Shown here in pieces: positions 1 to 7,774 of a stretch of DNA of 64,000 bases. The stretch spans positions 2,530,501 to 2,594,500 of the forward strand of contig NZ_MQUB01000001.1 in the NCBI RefSeq assembly GCF_002943755.1. Direction: 5' to 3'. The position numbers and the translations under genes are program-made. The notes under the pieces were generated by a model. The model was given only the letters and a program-made list of their open reading frames with translations. It searched no databases and was not told the origin of the DNA. Positions within the stretch are counted from its first letter, which is position 1; every line of letters starts with the position of its first letter. The DNA is from Aureitalea marina. Its GTDB lineage: Bacteria; Bacteroidota; Bacteroidia; Flavobacteriales; Flavobacteriaceae.

Positions 1-913
1 TCATCGGAATAGGACACATCTTATTCCTGTGGTCCGGGGATGTGGTACATATGTATGCCATAATTGGCTTTTTTATTCCATTTATCCACCGTTTTTCCAT
101 GGGAAGCCTGTTAATAGCGTCGGGAATAATTCTTTTAGGATTTACTGAGCTCGGTTCGTGGATTCTCTCTGCTTTGTTAAACCTGTTATCGGCTATTGGG
201 TCTGATCCCATCGCTAATTTTGAAAGACTTTATCCGGTGGATATCATTCCTTCTGTAATTGGTGAAGGGACTTATATGGAAGGGGTGCGCTTTAGGTTCT
301 ATGAATACCTTTTTAACCTGCCCCTGGCTTATTCTTACTTCTTTCCTTTGGCTTTGTCTATGATAGTCCTAGGGGTAGCGATCGGCAAGAGCAGTTTTCT
401 TCGAAATCCCCAGCGTTTTATCGATGGTATCAAAATACCGGTGCTACTGATTACTATTATCAGTAATCTGTATCGATTGTTCTTTCTATATGTGGTTTTG
501 GATCAGGGCTGGCACCACACCGATCAATGGGGCCTTTTCTCTTGTGGTTGATGCCGGTTTGCGATGTATTAATGGGGCTTTTCTACCTATGGTTTATTGG
601 TTGGATCTATCGCTTTGTATTGATCCAGAAGTTGCTGAGCCCGTTATCATATGTTGGAAAAATGGCGTTGACCAACTATCTAGTACAAAGCTTATTCGCT
701 TTGATGCTGTTTACGGCAGTCGGCTATGGTGGGTATATGAAATTCAGCCAGTGGGAAACCCTGTTGATTGCATTGGGATTCTTCCCTTTACAGATCTTGC
801 TCAGTAAGTTATGGTTAAAGGTGTTTAGGTTTGGCCCAATGGAATGGGTCTGGAGGTGCTTGACCTATCGTAAACTCATTCCTATCCGGCAACGTCCGCC
901 GGCCGGATCATAG
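1..913 (+). CDS. DUF418 family membrane protein, 5' partial, frameshifted
   Basis: Integral membrane protein of unknown function whose start lies left of the window. Reading in the frame that begins at base 3 gives several hydrophobic helices and then stops at 551; the downstream half continues in another frame to 913 and carries the C-terminal part typical of DUF418 proteins (GKMALTNYLVQS, then two more helices). The frames join at the GGGG run at 529-532: one extra G would give a continuous QWGPFLLW reading. The break is therefore probably a base missing from the sequence, though a real mutation cannot be excluded. The 3' end overlaps the convergent GNAT gene by 32 bases. Family call is from sequence style and the C-terminal motif. 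Confidence 0.72.
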
Positions 914-1337
914 CCATGTGCGGGATTCCGTCTTCGAGGTACTCCTCTCCTACTGTCTCAAAGCCTAAATCCCGATAAAACTGCAATAAATAGGTTTGAG
1001 CAGATAGCTTTATATCTGTGAGCCCATAGGACGTTTGTAACGCATTTATGGATACCCTCATAATGGCATTGGCCAGGCCCTGCCCGCGGTAATCTTCCTG
1101 AACCACCACCCGACCTATAGCCGGTTGGTCAAAATAAAACCCAGGACCGAAGCAACGCGTATAGGCGGCCAGCTCATCGCCTTGCCACCCCATAATGTGT
1201 AATGCATTCTGATCCTTGTTGTCTATATCTTGGTACACGCAATCTTGTTCTACAACGAAGACTTCGGATCGCAGGCGCAAAAGGGCGTACAATTCGTCCG
1301 TGGAAAGTTCCTGGTATTTCTTAATGATGATCTTCAC
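882..1337 (-). CDS. GNAT family N-acetyltransferase, ElaA-like
   Basis: A 151-residue single-domain acetyltransferase expected to move an acetyl group from acetyl-CoA to an unknown amine. The N-terminal LRSEVFVVEQ followed by YQDIDNKDQ is characteristic of the ElaA branch of the GNAT fold; the acetyl-CoA loop is seen as VVQEDYRGQGLANAIM around residues 76-91. The start codon is GTG and shares its first base with the TAG stop of the cation-efflux gene upstream, so the two are translationally coupled in the minus-strand set rpiB - CDF - GNAT. ElaA proteins have no settled substrate. The 3' end overlaps the convergent DUF418 gene. Confidence 0.85.
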   Translation of the reverse strand: MKIIIKKYQELSTDELYALLRLRSEVFVVEQDCVYQDIDNKDQNALHIMGWQGDELAAYTRCFGPGFYFDQPAIGRVVVQEDYRGQGLANAIMRVSINALQTSYGLTDIKLSAQTYLLQFYRDLGFETVGEEYLEDGIPHMAMIRPADVAG

Positions 1338-2242
1338 TAATCCTGTACTATGATGTCCTTAGGGTCATCGCGTTGATATTCAGGCTGAATGTTGACGTGG
1401 TTGATTCCAAATTTTTCATCTAGAACCCTCTCGATCTCCACCATGATAAGGTCAAATTGGGATAAACTTATATCCTTATTGAATTCGATATGTGCTTCCA
1501 AGTGTACTTCTTGCTCGTTGAGTTGCCAAACATGTACGTGATGTACATTATCCACTTCTTCTAAAATAGTTAACTCTTGCCGAATATGATTTAGATCTAC
1601 GTCCTCCGGCGTAAATAACATCAATACCTTGAACGAATCCTTGAGCAGGTCATAACCAACTACAATTAAATAAACAGCAATGCAAACTGTTAGAACACTG
1701 TCTACCCAGAACCAGCCAAAATACCTCATCAACAAACCACCAACCAGGACAGCAACCGATGCCAACATATCAGACATCAGATGTAAATAAGCCGAACGAA
1801 TATTCATGTTGTGGTCAGAACCGCTTTTCAACAGTAGTACACTAATACCATTGGCAATTATTGCAATAGCCGCTAACCAGATCACCAGGCCGCTTTCGAT
1901 GGGTTGGGGATAAATAAATCGAACTATGGCCTCATAGATCAAATAGGCCGCGACGATCAATAAAGTAGAGGCGTTTACAAAGGCTGCTATTATTTCGGCC
2001 CGTTTATATCCAAATGTTCTACGGGATGAAGCCTTTCGCTTTACCAGGCGATTGGCAAAAAAACTGATCAATAATGAAAGGACATCTGAAAAATTGTGCA
2101 GTGCATCCGAAAGCAATGACAAACTTCCAGAGATCAGTCCGCCAATCACTTGTGAAACGGTGATCACCACATTCAAAATGACAGCGATCAGCATGTTCTT
2201 TCCCTTCATATCATGGTGGTGATGATGATGGGAATGACTCAT
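1337..2242 (-). CDS. Cation diffusion facilitator, zinc/cobalt efflux (CzcD/ZitB type)
   Basis: Inner-membrane metal/proton antiporter of 301 residues that exports Zn2+ or similar divalent ions. It starts with a histidine-rich tail (six consecutive His at residues 5-10), has six predicted membrane helices, and a cytoplasmic C-terminal domain with HHVHVWQL. Both metal-site motifs are of the His-x3-Asp type: H49/D53 in helix 2 and H154/D158 in helix 5, the arrangement linked with zinc selectivity in this family. It lies 12 bases after rpiB and overlaps the GNAT start by one base, which suggests one transcript. No metal-sensing regulator is visible nearby. Confidence 0.93.
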   Translation of the reverse strand: MSHSHHHHHHDMKGKNMLIAVILNVVITVSQVIGGLISGSLSLLSDALHNFSDVLSLLISFFANRLVKRKASSRRTFGYKRAEIIAAFVNASTLLIVAAYLIYEAIVRFIYPQPIESGLVIWLAAIAIIANGISVLLLKSGSDHNMNIRSAYLHLMSDMLASVAVLVGGLLMRYFGWFWVDSVLTVCIAVYLIVVGYDLLKDSFKVLMLFTPEDVDLNHIRQELTILEEVDNVHHVHVWQLNEQEVHLEAHIEFNKDISLSQFDLIMVEIERVLDEKFGINHVNIQPEYQRDDPKDIIVQD

Positions 2243-2254
2243 AATCGCGATTAA

Positions 2255-2686
2255 TTATTGGCAGGCTATTTTGTCTACCCGTCTTTGATGACGTCCTCCT
2301 TCAAATGGAGTATTCAGGAAGGTGTTTACTATATTGATTGCCTGGGGTTGGCTGGTAAATCGTGCGGGAATACTAATGATATTAGCGTCATTGTGTTCTC
2401 TGGCCAATTGGGCAATCTCCGCTGTCCAGCAAAGGGCAGCCCTAATTTTCTGGTGTTTGTTGGCTGTCATTGAAACTCCATTACCACTTCCACAGATCAA
2501 CACACCAAAATCAGCTTGACCAGAGGAGACGGCTTCCGCTACCGGGTGAACAAAGTCGGGGTAATCAACACTATCACTTAGGTCTGTACCTACATTTTGA
2601 ACCTCGTGTCCTTGTTCTTCAAGAAATTCGACGACAGACATCTTATAATCCGTACCCGCATGGTCATTTCCAATTGCTATTTTCAT
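2255..2686 (-). CDS. rpiB: Ribose 5-phosphate isomerase B
   Basis: Cytosolic enzyme of the pentose phosphate pathway that interconverts ribose 5-phosphate and ribulose 5-phosphate. The 143-residue length fits the RpiB/LacAB family. Visible family features are the N-terminal MKIAIGNDHAG with Asp8 and His9, the catalytic cysteine in LICGSGNG (Cys65) and the active-site histidine in AREHND (His98). I chose the ATG at 2686 over the TTG directly before it because the family starts MKIAIG. It is the first gene of a minus-strand set with the CDF transporter and GNAT, and it borders the candidate replication origin. Confidence 0.95.
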   Translation of the reverse strand: MKIAIGNDHAGTDYKMSVVEFLEEQGHEVQNVGTDLSDSVDYPDFVHPVAEAVSSGQADFGVLICGSGNGVSMTANKHQKIRAALCWTAEIAQLAREHNDANIISIPARFTSQPQAINIVNTFLNTPFEGGRHQRRVDKIACQ

Positions 2687-2689
2687 CAA

Positions 2690-3196
2690 AGGATTTTAGT
2701 TTAATGCAAATATACAATCTTGGCTCCCAACGGGAGAATGATCCTCTTCTAATTCCTTTTTAAAAAACAGTTGATAATTCTGTGAATTGTTGATAACTGA
2801 ATAGGAAAACTATTCTGTCAAAACTCAATTGTTTTTTCCAATAGAAAAAATGAATAAATCATCCAATTATTCTTTTTGTGATTTATCCTAATTGCATTTT
2901 GATGAGAAAGCGCAATTGCTAACATTTTGTTAAAGCCTAGTTATGAAGAATACCAATTGATTCTAACTTATCAACGGTTGTGAATTTCTATTTGGAGTAC
3001 ATTGCTCTACAAGGCATTAAGCAGTGTAGAGTTTGTCGATAAGTCCTAATAATTGATTAAAAATGGAAATTACAAGTCCTTTTCAAAAAACTTATTGCGG
3101 TTTTCAACAAGCTATAATAAAGATCATTTTTAATTAAATAATCTTTAGAAATAACTAATTATAATGTTAACTATGTGAATTGTGGAAAAGGTAATC
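2690..3196. other. Candidate replication origin: AT-rich gene-free region with DnaA-box-like sites
   Basis: This 507-base stretch has no credible gene and is clearly richer in A+T than its surroundings. Compared with the DnaA box TTATCCACA it contains three single-mismatch matches: TTATCAACA (2788-2796, minus), TTATCGACA (3034-3042, minus) and TTTTCCACA (3181-3189, minus). Weaker two-mismatch sites lie at 2769-2777, 2883-2891, 2968-2976 and 3101-3109. A very AT-rich run at about 3120-3175 could serve as the unwinding element, and a 7-base inverted repeat lies at 3005-3011 / 3025-3031. The parS-like sites near 19.4 and 21.4 kb fit an origin-proximal position. Origin function is inference. Confidence 0.45.
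2707..2714 (-). promoter_or_regulatory. Putative -7 promoter element of rpiB operon
   Basis: The minus strand reads TATATTTG, matching the Bacteroidota -7 consensus TAnnTTTG, about 20 bases before the rpiB start. No clear -33 TTTG is seen. Confidence 0.45.
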
Positions 3197-3436
3197 TTAA
3201 ACTATCTTGAGGTCGGACGCGCTGTTGAGATCGTTCAATATCTCTTTCGTTAATTCAATGTCATTCGGGTGAACCAATAGACGTATACCTCCTACCGCAT
3301 TTGAGTGAAAAGGAAGAACACCGACCATGGTTGCGTTTTGGAAGACATAGCGGATCTCATTCTGCTGCAGGAGTAATTCCAATACTGCATATTCGCTGGG
3401 ATAAGTAAAAATCGCAACCAACTGATAGTTCTCCAT
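3197..3436 (-). CDS. DUF2007-type small protein (putative signal transducing protein)
   Basis: A 79-residue soluble protein resembling the DUF2007 family: an alpha/beta sequence with TYPSEYAVLELLLQQNEI near the start, a central GGIRLLVHPNDIELTKEIL segment, and a ferredoxin-like predicted fold. These proteins are common in Bacteroidota and have no established biochemical role; the family name putative signal transducing protein is not backed by function. The gene stands alone on the minus strand between the candidate origin and rnr, and is transcribed toward the origin. The ATG at 3436 is the only reasonable start. Confidence 0.75.
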   Translation of the reverse strand: MENYQLVAIFTYPSEYAVLELLLQQNEIRYVFQNATMVGVLPFHSNAVGGIRLLVHPNDIELTKEILNDLNSASDLKIV

Positions 3437-3490
3437 ATCCTAATTTAGTAATAATTATACAGATAACCTTCGGTATTGCTCTAATAGCTG

Positions 3491-3498
3491 TACTTTTG
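3491..3498 (+). promoter_or_regulatory. Putative -7 promoter element of rnr
   Basis: TACTTTTG fits the Bacteroidota -7 consensus TAnnTTTG, 19 bases before the rnr start. A TTCG at 3469-3472, 18 bases upstream, is one mismatch from the -33 TTTG element. Confidence 0.5.
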
Positions 3499-3517
3499 GG
3501 CACAAGACTTAACCTCT

Positions 3518-5725
3518 ATGCCCAAACGAAAAAAGCGCAACAAAAAACAGTGGGGAAATGAAATTACCTCACGGATCACAAGCCTTTTGCGCAGTCGTAG
3601 GAACACTCCCCTCAATTATAAGCAGATATCAGCAAGTCTGGGATTGGATGACCCCAGTTCCAGAAATCAGATCATCAAGACCCTGAAGCGATTAGAGCAG
3701 AAAGGCGAAATCGTTCAGGTAGATAGAGGAAAGTACACTTTACCAGTCAAAATGAACTATTACACTGGTGTTCTGGATGTCAATTCCAGAGGTCAGGGAT
3801 ATGTAGTGGTGGACGAATTAGAAGAAGACATACTGGTTCAGAAAAAGAACCTGAACAAGGCGCTGCACAAAGACGTGGTAGAAGTATATGTCTTTAAACG
3901 TAGAAGACAAGGGAGACAAGAGGGTGAGATCACCAAGATCCTACAGCGTAAGCGGAACGAATTTGTAGGTGTAATTCACTTATCTGATAGGTTTGCCTTT
4001 GTGGAATGCTTTGGATACAATATGTACACCGACATTTTTGTTCCGAAAAGCCAGGTAAATAAGGCAAAGGATGGAGATAAAGTATTGGTCAAGATACAAG
4101 GTTGGGAGGCACATTCTGAATCGCCAGTGGGTGAAGTGATCAAAGTGCTTGGAAAGGCTGGAGAGCACAATGCCGAGATTCATGCTATCCTGGCTCAATA
4201 CGGTCTGCCTTATGAGTTTCCCCATGAGGTTGAGCATTATGCAAATTCTCTGGACACGAGTATAAGGGAAGATGAAATTGCCAAAAGGCGGGATATGCGG
4301 GAGGTACTGACCTTTACCATAGACCCCAAAGACGCCAAGGATTTTGACGATGCCTTATCTTTTGGAGTGCTTGATGATGGTCATTTCGAGATCGGAATCC
4401 ACATAGCAGATGTTTCTCATTACTTGAAAGAAGGAACTGTTTTGGACGATGAGGCCTACAATCGAGCCACTTCAGTCTATCTTGTGGACAGGGTGGTTCC
4501 CATGCTCCCTGAAGTACTGTCAAACAATGCTTGTAGTCTGAGGCCCCAGGAAGAAAAATATACCTTTTCCGCTATTTTCAAACTAGATTCCAAGGCAAAG
4601 ATCTTGGATCAATGGTTTGGAAGAACAGCGATATACAGTGATGCTCGGTTTGCTTATGAAGAAGCCCAGCACCTGATAGAGAATCCCAAATCGAACGAAA
4701 TACCGGCCAAGACATCACTAACCGGGAAAAAATATCAGGTGGATACTTCCATTCAGAAGGCTATACTGGAGATGGACAGATTGGCTAAGATTCTTCGTGC
4801 AGATAGAATGAGGCAAGGCGCTATTTCATTCGATAAGATAGAAGTGAAGTTCAAACTGGACGAACAAAATGAACCGGAGGGAATTTACTTCAAGGAAAGC
4901 AAGGATGCCAATAAGCTGATCGAAGAGTTTATGTTATTGGCTAACAGAAGAGTTGCTCAGTTTATTGCCAAACAAGATCCACCCAAGACCTTCGTATATC
5001 GGGTACACGACGAACCCGACGATGAGAAGATCGCAGCCTTGGAACACATCATAAAACGATTTGGCTACAAACTGAACACCTTGGACAGACAGTCCACATC
5101 CAGTTCGTTGAATAAACTTCTCAAGGATGTGCAGGGCAAGAAAGAGCAGAACCTGATCGACACTCTGGCCATTCGCTCCATGAGTAAGGCGATCTATAGT
5201 ACACAAAACATTGGTCACTACGGTTTGGCTTTCGATTATTACACCCACTTCACCTCCCCTATTCGCCGTTATCCGGATGTGATGGTACATCGCTTACTGC
5301 AACATTACTTGGATGGTGGAAAATCGGCCAGCCAGGATGCTTTCGAAGAGAAATGTGGTCACAGCAGCGATATGGAATACCTGGCAGCCAACGCCGAAAG
5401 GGATAGTATCAAATATATGCAGGTGAAATATATGCTGGACCATCAGGACGAAGAGTTCCTAGGGGTGATCTCCGGGGTTACGGAATGGGGTATCTATGTG
5501 GAGATCATATCCAATAAATGCGAAGGGATGATACGCATGCAGGACATGCAGGACGATTATTATGTATTTGATCGGACTGAGTTCGCCGCTGTAGGAGAGC
5601 AAAGCAAGAATACCTACCAGCTGGGGGATGAGGTTTATGTAAGGATGAAAGGAGCCGACCTGTTCAAAAAGCAGATCGATTTTGAGATGTTGGGACACCG
5701 GGAAGAATATTTACCACGAGTGTAA
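3518..5725 (+). CDS. rnr: Ribonuclease R
   Basis: Processive 3'-to-5' exoribonuclease that degrades structured RNA and helps in RNA quality control. The 735 residues show the family order: an N-terminal winged-helix segment (about 10-70), cold-shock/OB domains (about 75-230), the RNB catalytic domain (about 255-600) with the metal-binding aspartate cluster in TIDPKDAKDFDDALS (Asp269, Asp275, Asp277, Asp278), and a C-terminal S1 domain (about 645-725). HFTSPIRRYPDVMVHRLL is a strong RNB signature. The gene has its own promoter-like element. The next gene begins 46 bases after the stop. The end of the product lacks the long lysine-rich tail of the E. coli enzyme. Confidence 0.97.
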   Translation: MPKRKKRNKKQWGNEITSRITSLLRSRRNTPLNYKQISASLGLDDPSSRNQIIKTLKRLEQKGEIVQVDRGKYTLPVKMNYYTGVLDVNSRGQGYVVVDELEEDILVQKKNLNKALHKDVVEVYVFKRRRQGRQEGEITKILQRKRNEFVGVIHLSDRFAFVECFGYNMYTDIFVPKSQVNKAKDGDKVLVKIQGWEAHSESPVGEVIKVLGKAGEHNAEIHAILAQYGLPYEFPHEVEHYANSLDTSIREDEIAKRRDMREVLTFTIDPKDAKDFDDALSFGVLDDGHFEIGIHIADVSHYLKEGTVLDDEAYNRATSVYLVDRVVPMLPEVLSNNACSLRPQEEKYTFSAIFKLDSKAKILDQWFGRTAIYSDARFAYEEAQHLIENPKSNEIPAKTSLTGKKYQVDTSIQKAILEMDRLAKILRADRMRQGAISFDKIEVKFKLDEQNEPEGIYFKESKDANKLIEEFMLLANRRVAQFIAKQDPPKTFVYRVHDEPDDEKIAALEHIIKRFGYKLNTLDRQSTSSSLNKLLKDVQGKKEQNLIDTLAIRSMSKAIYSTQNIGHYGLAFDYYTHFTSPIRRYPDVMVHRLLQHYLDGGKSASQDAFEEKCGHSSDMEYLAANAERDSIKYMQVKYMLDHQDEEFLGVISGVTEWGIYVEIISNKCEGMIRMQDMQDDYYVFDRTEFAAVGEQSKNTYQLGDEVYVRMKGADLFKKQIDFEMLGHREEYLPRV

Positions 5726-5771
5726 CGTTTACCAGAAAATCTTGTCTTTGAAGAAAATAAACAGGGATAAC

Positions 5772-6443
5772 ATGAAAAAACTTCTATTTGTACTAGCGCT
5801 GATCGCCTGTTCTGCCCAGGCCCAAAGGACCATCACCAAAGACGTTGGTGATTTTGACATGCTAAAAGTTTACGATTTGATCGAGATAAATTTGATACAA
5901 TCGGACGAGAACAGAGTGGTTATCAAAGGACATAATACGGACGATGTACGGGTGATCAATCAGAATGGAAAATTAAAACTTCGCATGGAGATTGATACAC
6001 GTTTTGACGGAAGCAGGACATTTATCGAGGTTTACTATACGGATATCAAGACCATAGACTCCAATGAAGGGGCAAGAATTGTAGTGAACCAGGTGATCGA
6101 ACAGGACGAGATCGAACTCAGAGCCCAGGAGGGCGGAATGATTAGGGTTGGCTTGGATGTAGATCGAGCCAACATCAAGGCGGTCACTGGCGGTATCATC
6201 GAGGCTAGGGGCCTGGCCAAATCTCAGGAAATTTCCCTGAATACCGGTGGTATATTTGAAGGCATGGATCTAAGGACAAAACGCACCAAGATCGGTATCA
6301 TGGCCGCAGGAGAGGCTGAGGTGAATGCCTCTGATCTTGTAGACCTGAAGATCACAGCTGGAGGAGATATCTACATCTATGGCAACCCCAAGGAGATCGA
6401 TGAGAAGCGATTTGCTGGTGGCCGGGTTAAGGTCATGAACTAG
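5772..6443 (+). CDS. Secreted DUF2807 (GIN domain) protein
   Basis: A 223-residue exported protein of unknown function. It begins with a signal peptide (MKKLLFVLALIACSAQAQ, cleavage expected after the AQA) and continues as a series of short beta-strand repeats of the DUF2807/GIN type, rich in Gly and alternating hydrophobic residues, which predicts a right-handed beta-helix. I chose the ATG at 5772 because upstream codons would place 30 charged residues before the signal peptide and overlap rnr. Such proteins are frequent in Bacteroidota envelopes. Position after rnr is not informative about its job. Confidence 0.82.
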   Translation: MKKLLFVLALIACSAQAQRTITKDVGDFDMLKVYDLIEINLIQSDENRVVIKGHNTDDVRVINQNGKLKLRMEIDTRFDGSRTFIEVYYTDIKTIDSNEGARIVVNQVIEQDEIELRAQEGGMIRVGLDVDRANIKAVTGGIIEARGLAKSQEISLNTGGIFEGMDLRTKRTKIGIMAAGEAEVNASDLVDLKITAGGDIYIYGNPKEIDEKRFAGGRVKVMN

Positions 6444-6501
6444 ACGGGTTTAATGATATTTGTCTCCATTCAAGACTAAAGTAATTCGTACTTTTACTTG
6501 A

Positions 6502-7193
6502 ATGTTCGATGGCTTAATATATGCAGCTTTATACGGGTTCCTACTAGCTTTCGCTATAGGACCTGTTTTTTTTACCCTGATGGAGACCAGCATCACCAAG
6601 GGGTTCAAAGCAGGCTTGTTTTTTGACCTTGGAGCCATCTTTGCGGACATCATATTCATTCTTATAGCTTATTTCTCGACCAGCAAGCTCTTGGATCGGG
6701 TTAAGGATGATCCCGGCCTGCTAATTTTTGGGGAGTTGTGCTGATCGCCTATGGTGTTATATCTTACATTCGCACCTCCAAATCCTTTATTAAGATTGTT
6801 CGGGAGCATTATGCCGTAAAGGTGAAAAAGAACCTGGGAGGCCTGTTCCTCAAAGGTTTTCTGCTCAATTTTGTCAACTTTGGAGTACTTGCAGGATGGA
6901 TTGGCACCATCATCATGGCCAATGCCTTGACCACTTCGGAGAACGGGGTGTTTCTCTTTTTACTAACGGTTCTGGTGGTGTTCTTTTTAACAGACCTGAT
7001 CAAGATCTCATTGGCCAAAAAACTAAAGAACAGAATGACCCCTCGATTTATCATTCGCACCAAGAAGTGGGTCAGTATACTGATCGTGGGCTTCGGTGTG
7101 TTATTGTTGATTGAAGGTATTTTTCCCAGCCAGGTCCAAAAAGGCTTGGACCGTATTCCCAAGGTAAACCCAACCTTTGAACAAGCAGAATAA
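6502..7193 (+). CDS. LysE family transporter, frameshifted in this sequence
   Basis: Inner-membrane exporter of the LysE/RhtB superfamily, which generally moves amino acids or related small molecules out of the cell. The N-terminal half (6502-6744) has the family start GFLLAFAIGPVFFTLMETSI with the GPVFF motif, and the second half continues in another frame to 7193 with three or four more helices. The frames join at the GGGG run at 6730-6733; one extra G gives LLIFGGVVLIAYG and a 230-residue protein, normal for the family. A missing base in the sequence is the likeliest cause. The stop codon lies inside the A-run of the tRNA-Cys terminator. Confidence 0.8.
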
Positions 7194-7218
7194 AAAAACC
7201 CCCATTACAATGGAGGTT
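7191..7218 (-). terminator. Rho-independent terminator after tRNA-Cys
   Basis: On the minus strand a hairpin AACCTCCAT / ATGGGGGTT (one G-U pair) is followed by a run of seven T. It lies 7 bases after the tRNA 3' end. Read on the plus strand it also gives a weaker hairpin at the end of the LysE gene. Confidence 0.7.
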
Positions 7219-7224
7219 CTTTTG

Positions 7225-7295
7225 AGGCATCGAGCGGATTCGAACCGCTGTACAAGCTTTTGCAGAGCTCTGCCTAGCCACTCGGCCACGATGCC
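7225..7295 (-). tRNA. tRNA-Cys (anticodon GCA)
   Basis: The minus strand folds into a full cloverleaf of 71 bases: acceptor GGCATCG / CGATGCC, D arm with GAGTGGCTA loop, anticodon stem GAGCT / AGCTT with loop CTGCAAA giving anticodon GCA, and T arm AGCGG-TTCGAAT-CCGCT. The discriminator base is U, as expected for tRNA-Cys. CCA is not encoded. It has its own -7 element 11 bases upstream and a terminator directly after it, so it is a single-gene transcript. Confidence 0.95.
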
Positions 7296-7305
7296 TTGAG
7301 GAGGG

Positions 7306-7313
7306 CAAATATA
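7306..7313 (-). promoter_or_regulatory. Putative -7 promoter element of tRNA-Cys
   Basis: The minus strand reads TATATTTG, an exact TAnnTTTG match, ending 11 bases before the tRNA 5' end, the spacing expected for a short leader. Confidence 0.55.
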
Positions 7314-7332
7314 AAAAGTTTTGGCCTTAAAT

Positions 7333-7352
7333 GCCCTAATTCGGGCTTTTTT
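7333..7352 (+). terminator. Possible plus-strand terminator between tRNA-Cys and folB
   Basis: A short GCCC / GGGC hairpin with a six-base loop is followed by six T on the plus strand. It would stop transcripts running from the LysE gene across the tRNA antisense strand into folB. The stem is short, so this is weak. Confidence 0.3.
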
Positions 7353-7707
7353 AGCGCTTAGCCTTCATGCTTACGCTTACATCTTCCACATCTCCGCCAA
7401 TGGGAGGATTCATTTTAGACACTCTCACCTTAACATCGCTAACCAGAGGAATCTGCTCGAAGATGGAGTTGATGATACGCTGACCCACGTGTTCCAGTAA
7501 TTTGGACCGGATAGCCATTTCCTCTTTGACGATCTTATTCAAGTGAACATAGTCTACCGTTTCGGAGAGTTTGTCCGATTGGGCCGCACGGCTCAAATTA
7601 GCTTTTACGGTGAGGTTGACCAGATAATCACTACCGATCTTTTCCTCTTCCGTCATACAGCCGTGGTTGGCAAATATTCTTATGTTTTTCAGCTTGATGC
7701 TGCTCAT
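7351..7707 (-). CDS. folB: Dihydroneopterin aldolase
   Basis: Cytosolic enzyme of tetrahydrofolate synthesis that cleaves 7,8-dihydroneopterin to 6-hydroxymethyl-dihydropterin and glycolaldehyde. The 118-residue length and sequence fit FolB: IKLKNIRIFANHGCMTEEEKIG at the N-terminus with the family F-x-x-H-G segment, SETVDYVHLNKIV in the middle, and KLLEHVGQRI near the active-site lysine region. The gene is divergent from glnS, with two facing -7 elements in the 67-base gap (7722-7729 minus and 7749-7756 plus). Confidence 0.93.
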   Translation of the reverse strand: MSSIKLKNIRIFANHGCMTEEEKIGSDYLVNLTVKANLSRAAQSDKLSETVDYVHLNKIVKEEMAIRSKLLEHVGQRIINSIFEQIPLVSDVKVRVSKMNPPIGGDVEDVSVSMKAKR

Positions 7708-7721
7708 GTAAAAACTTTTCG

Positions 7722-7729
7722 CAAAGATA
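7722..7729 (-). promoter_or_regulatory. Putative -7 promoter element of folB
   Basis: The minus strand reads TATCTTTG, an exact TAnnTTTG match 15 bases before the folB start. Confidence 0.5.
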
Positions 7730-7748
7730 CTTTTTTAGCGCGTTTTGG

Positions 7749-7756
7749 TATCTTTG
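7749..7756 (+). promoter_or_regulatory. Putative -7 promoter element of glnS
   Basis: TATCTTTG matches TAnnTTTG, 19 bases before the chosen ATG of glnS. That it lies inside the longer open reading frame supports the downstream start at 7775. Confidence 0.55.
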
Positions 7757-7774
7757 TTGCCTTATTTATTAGCC

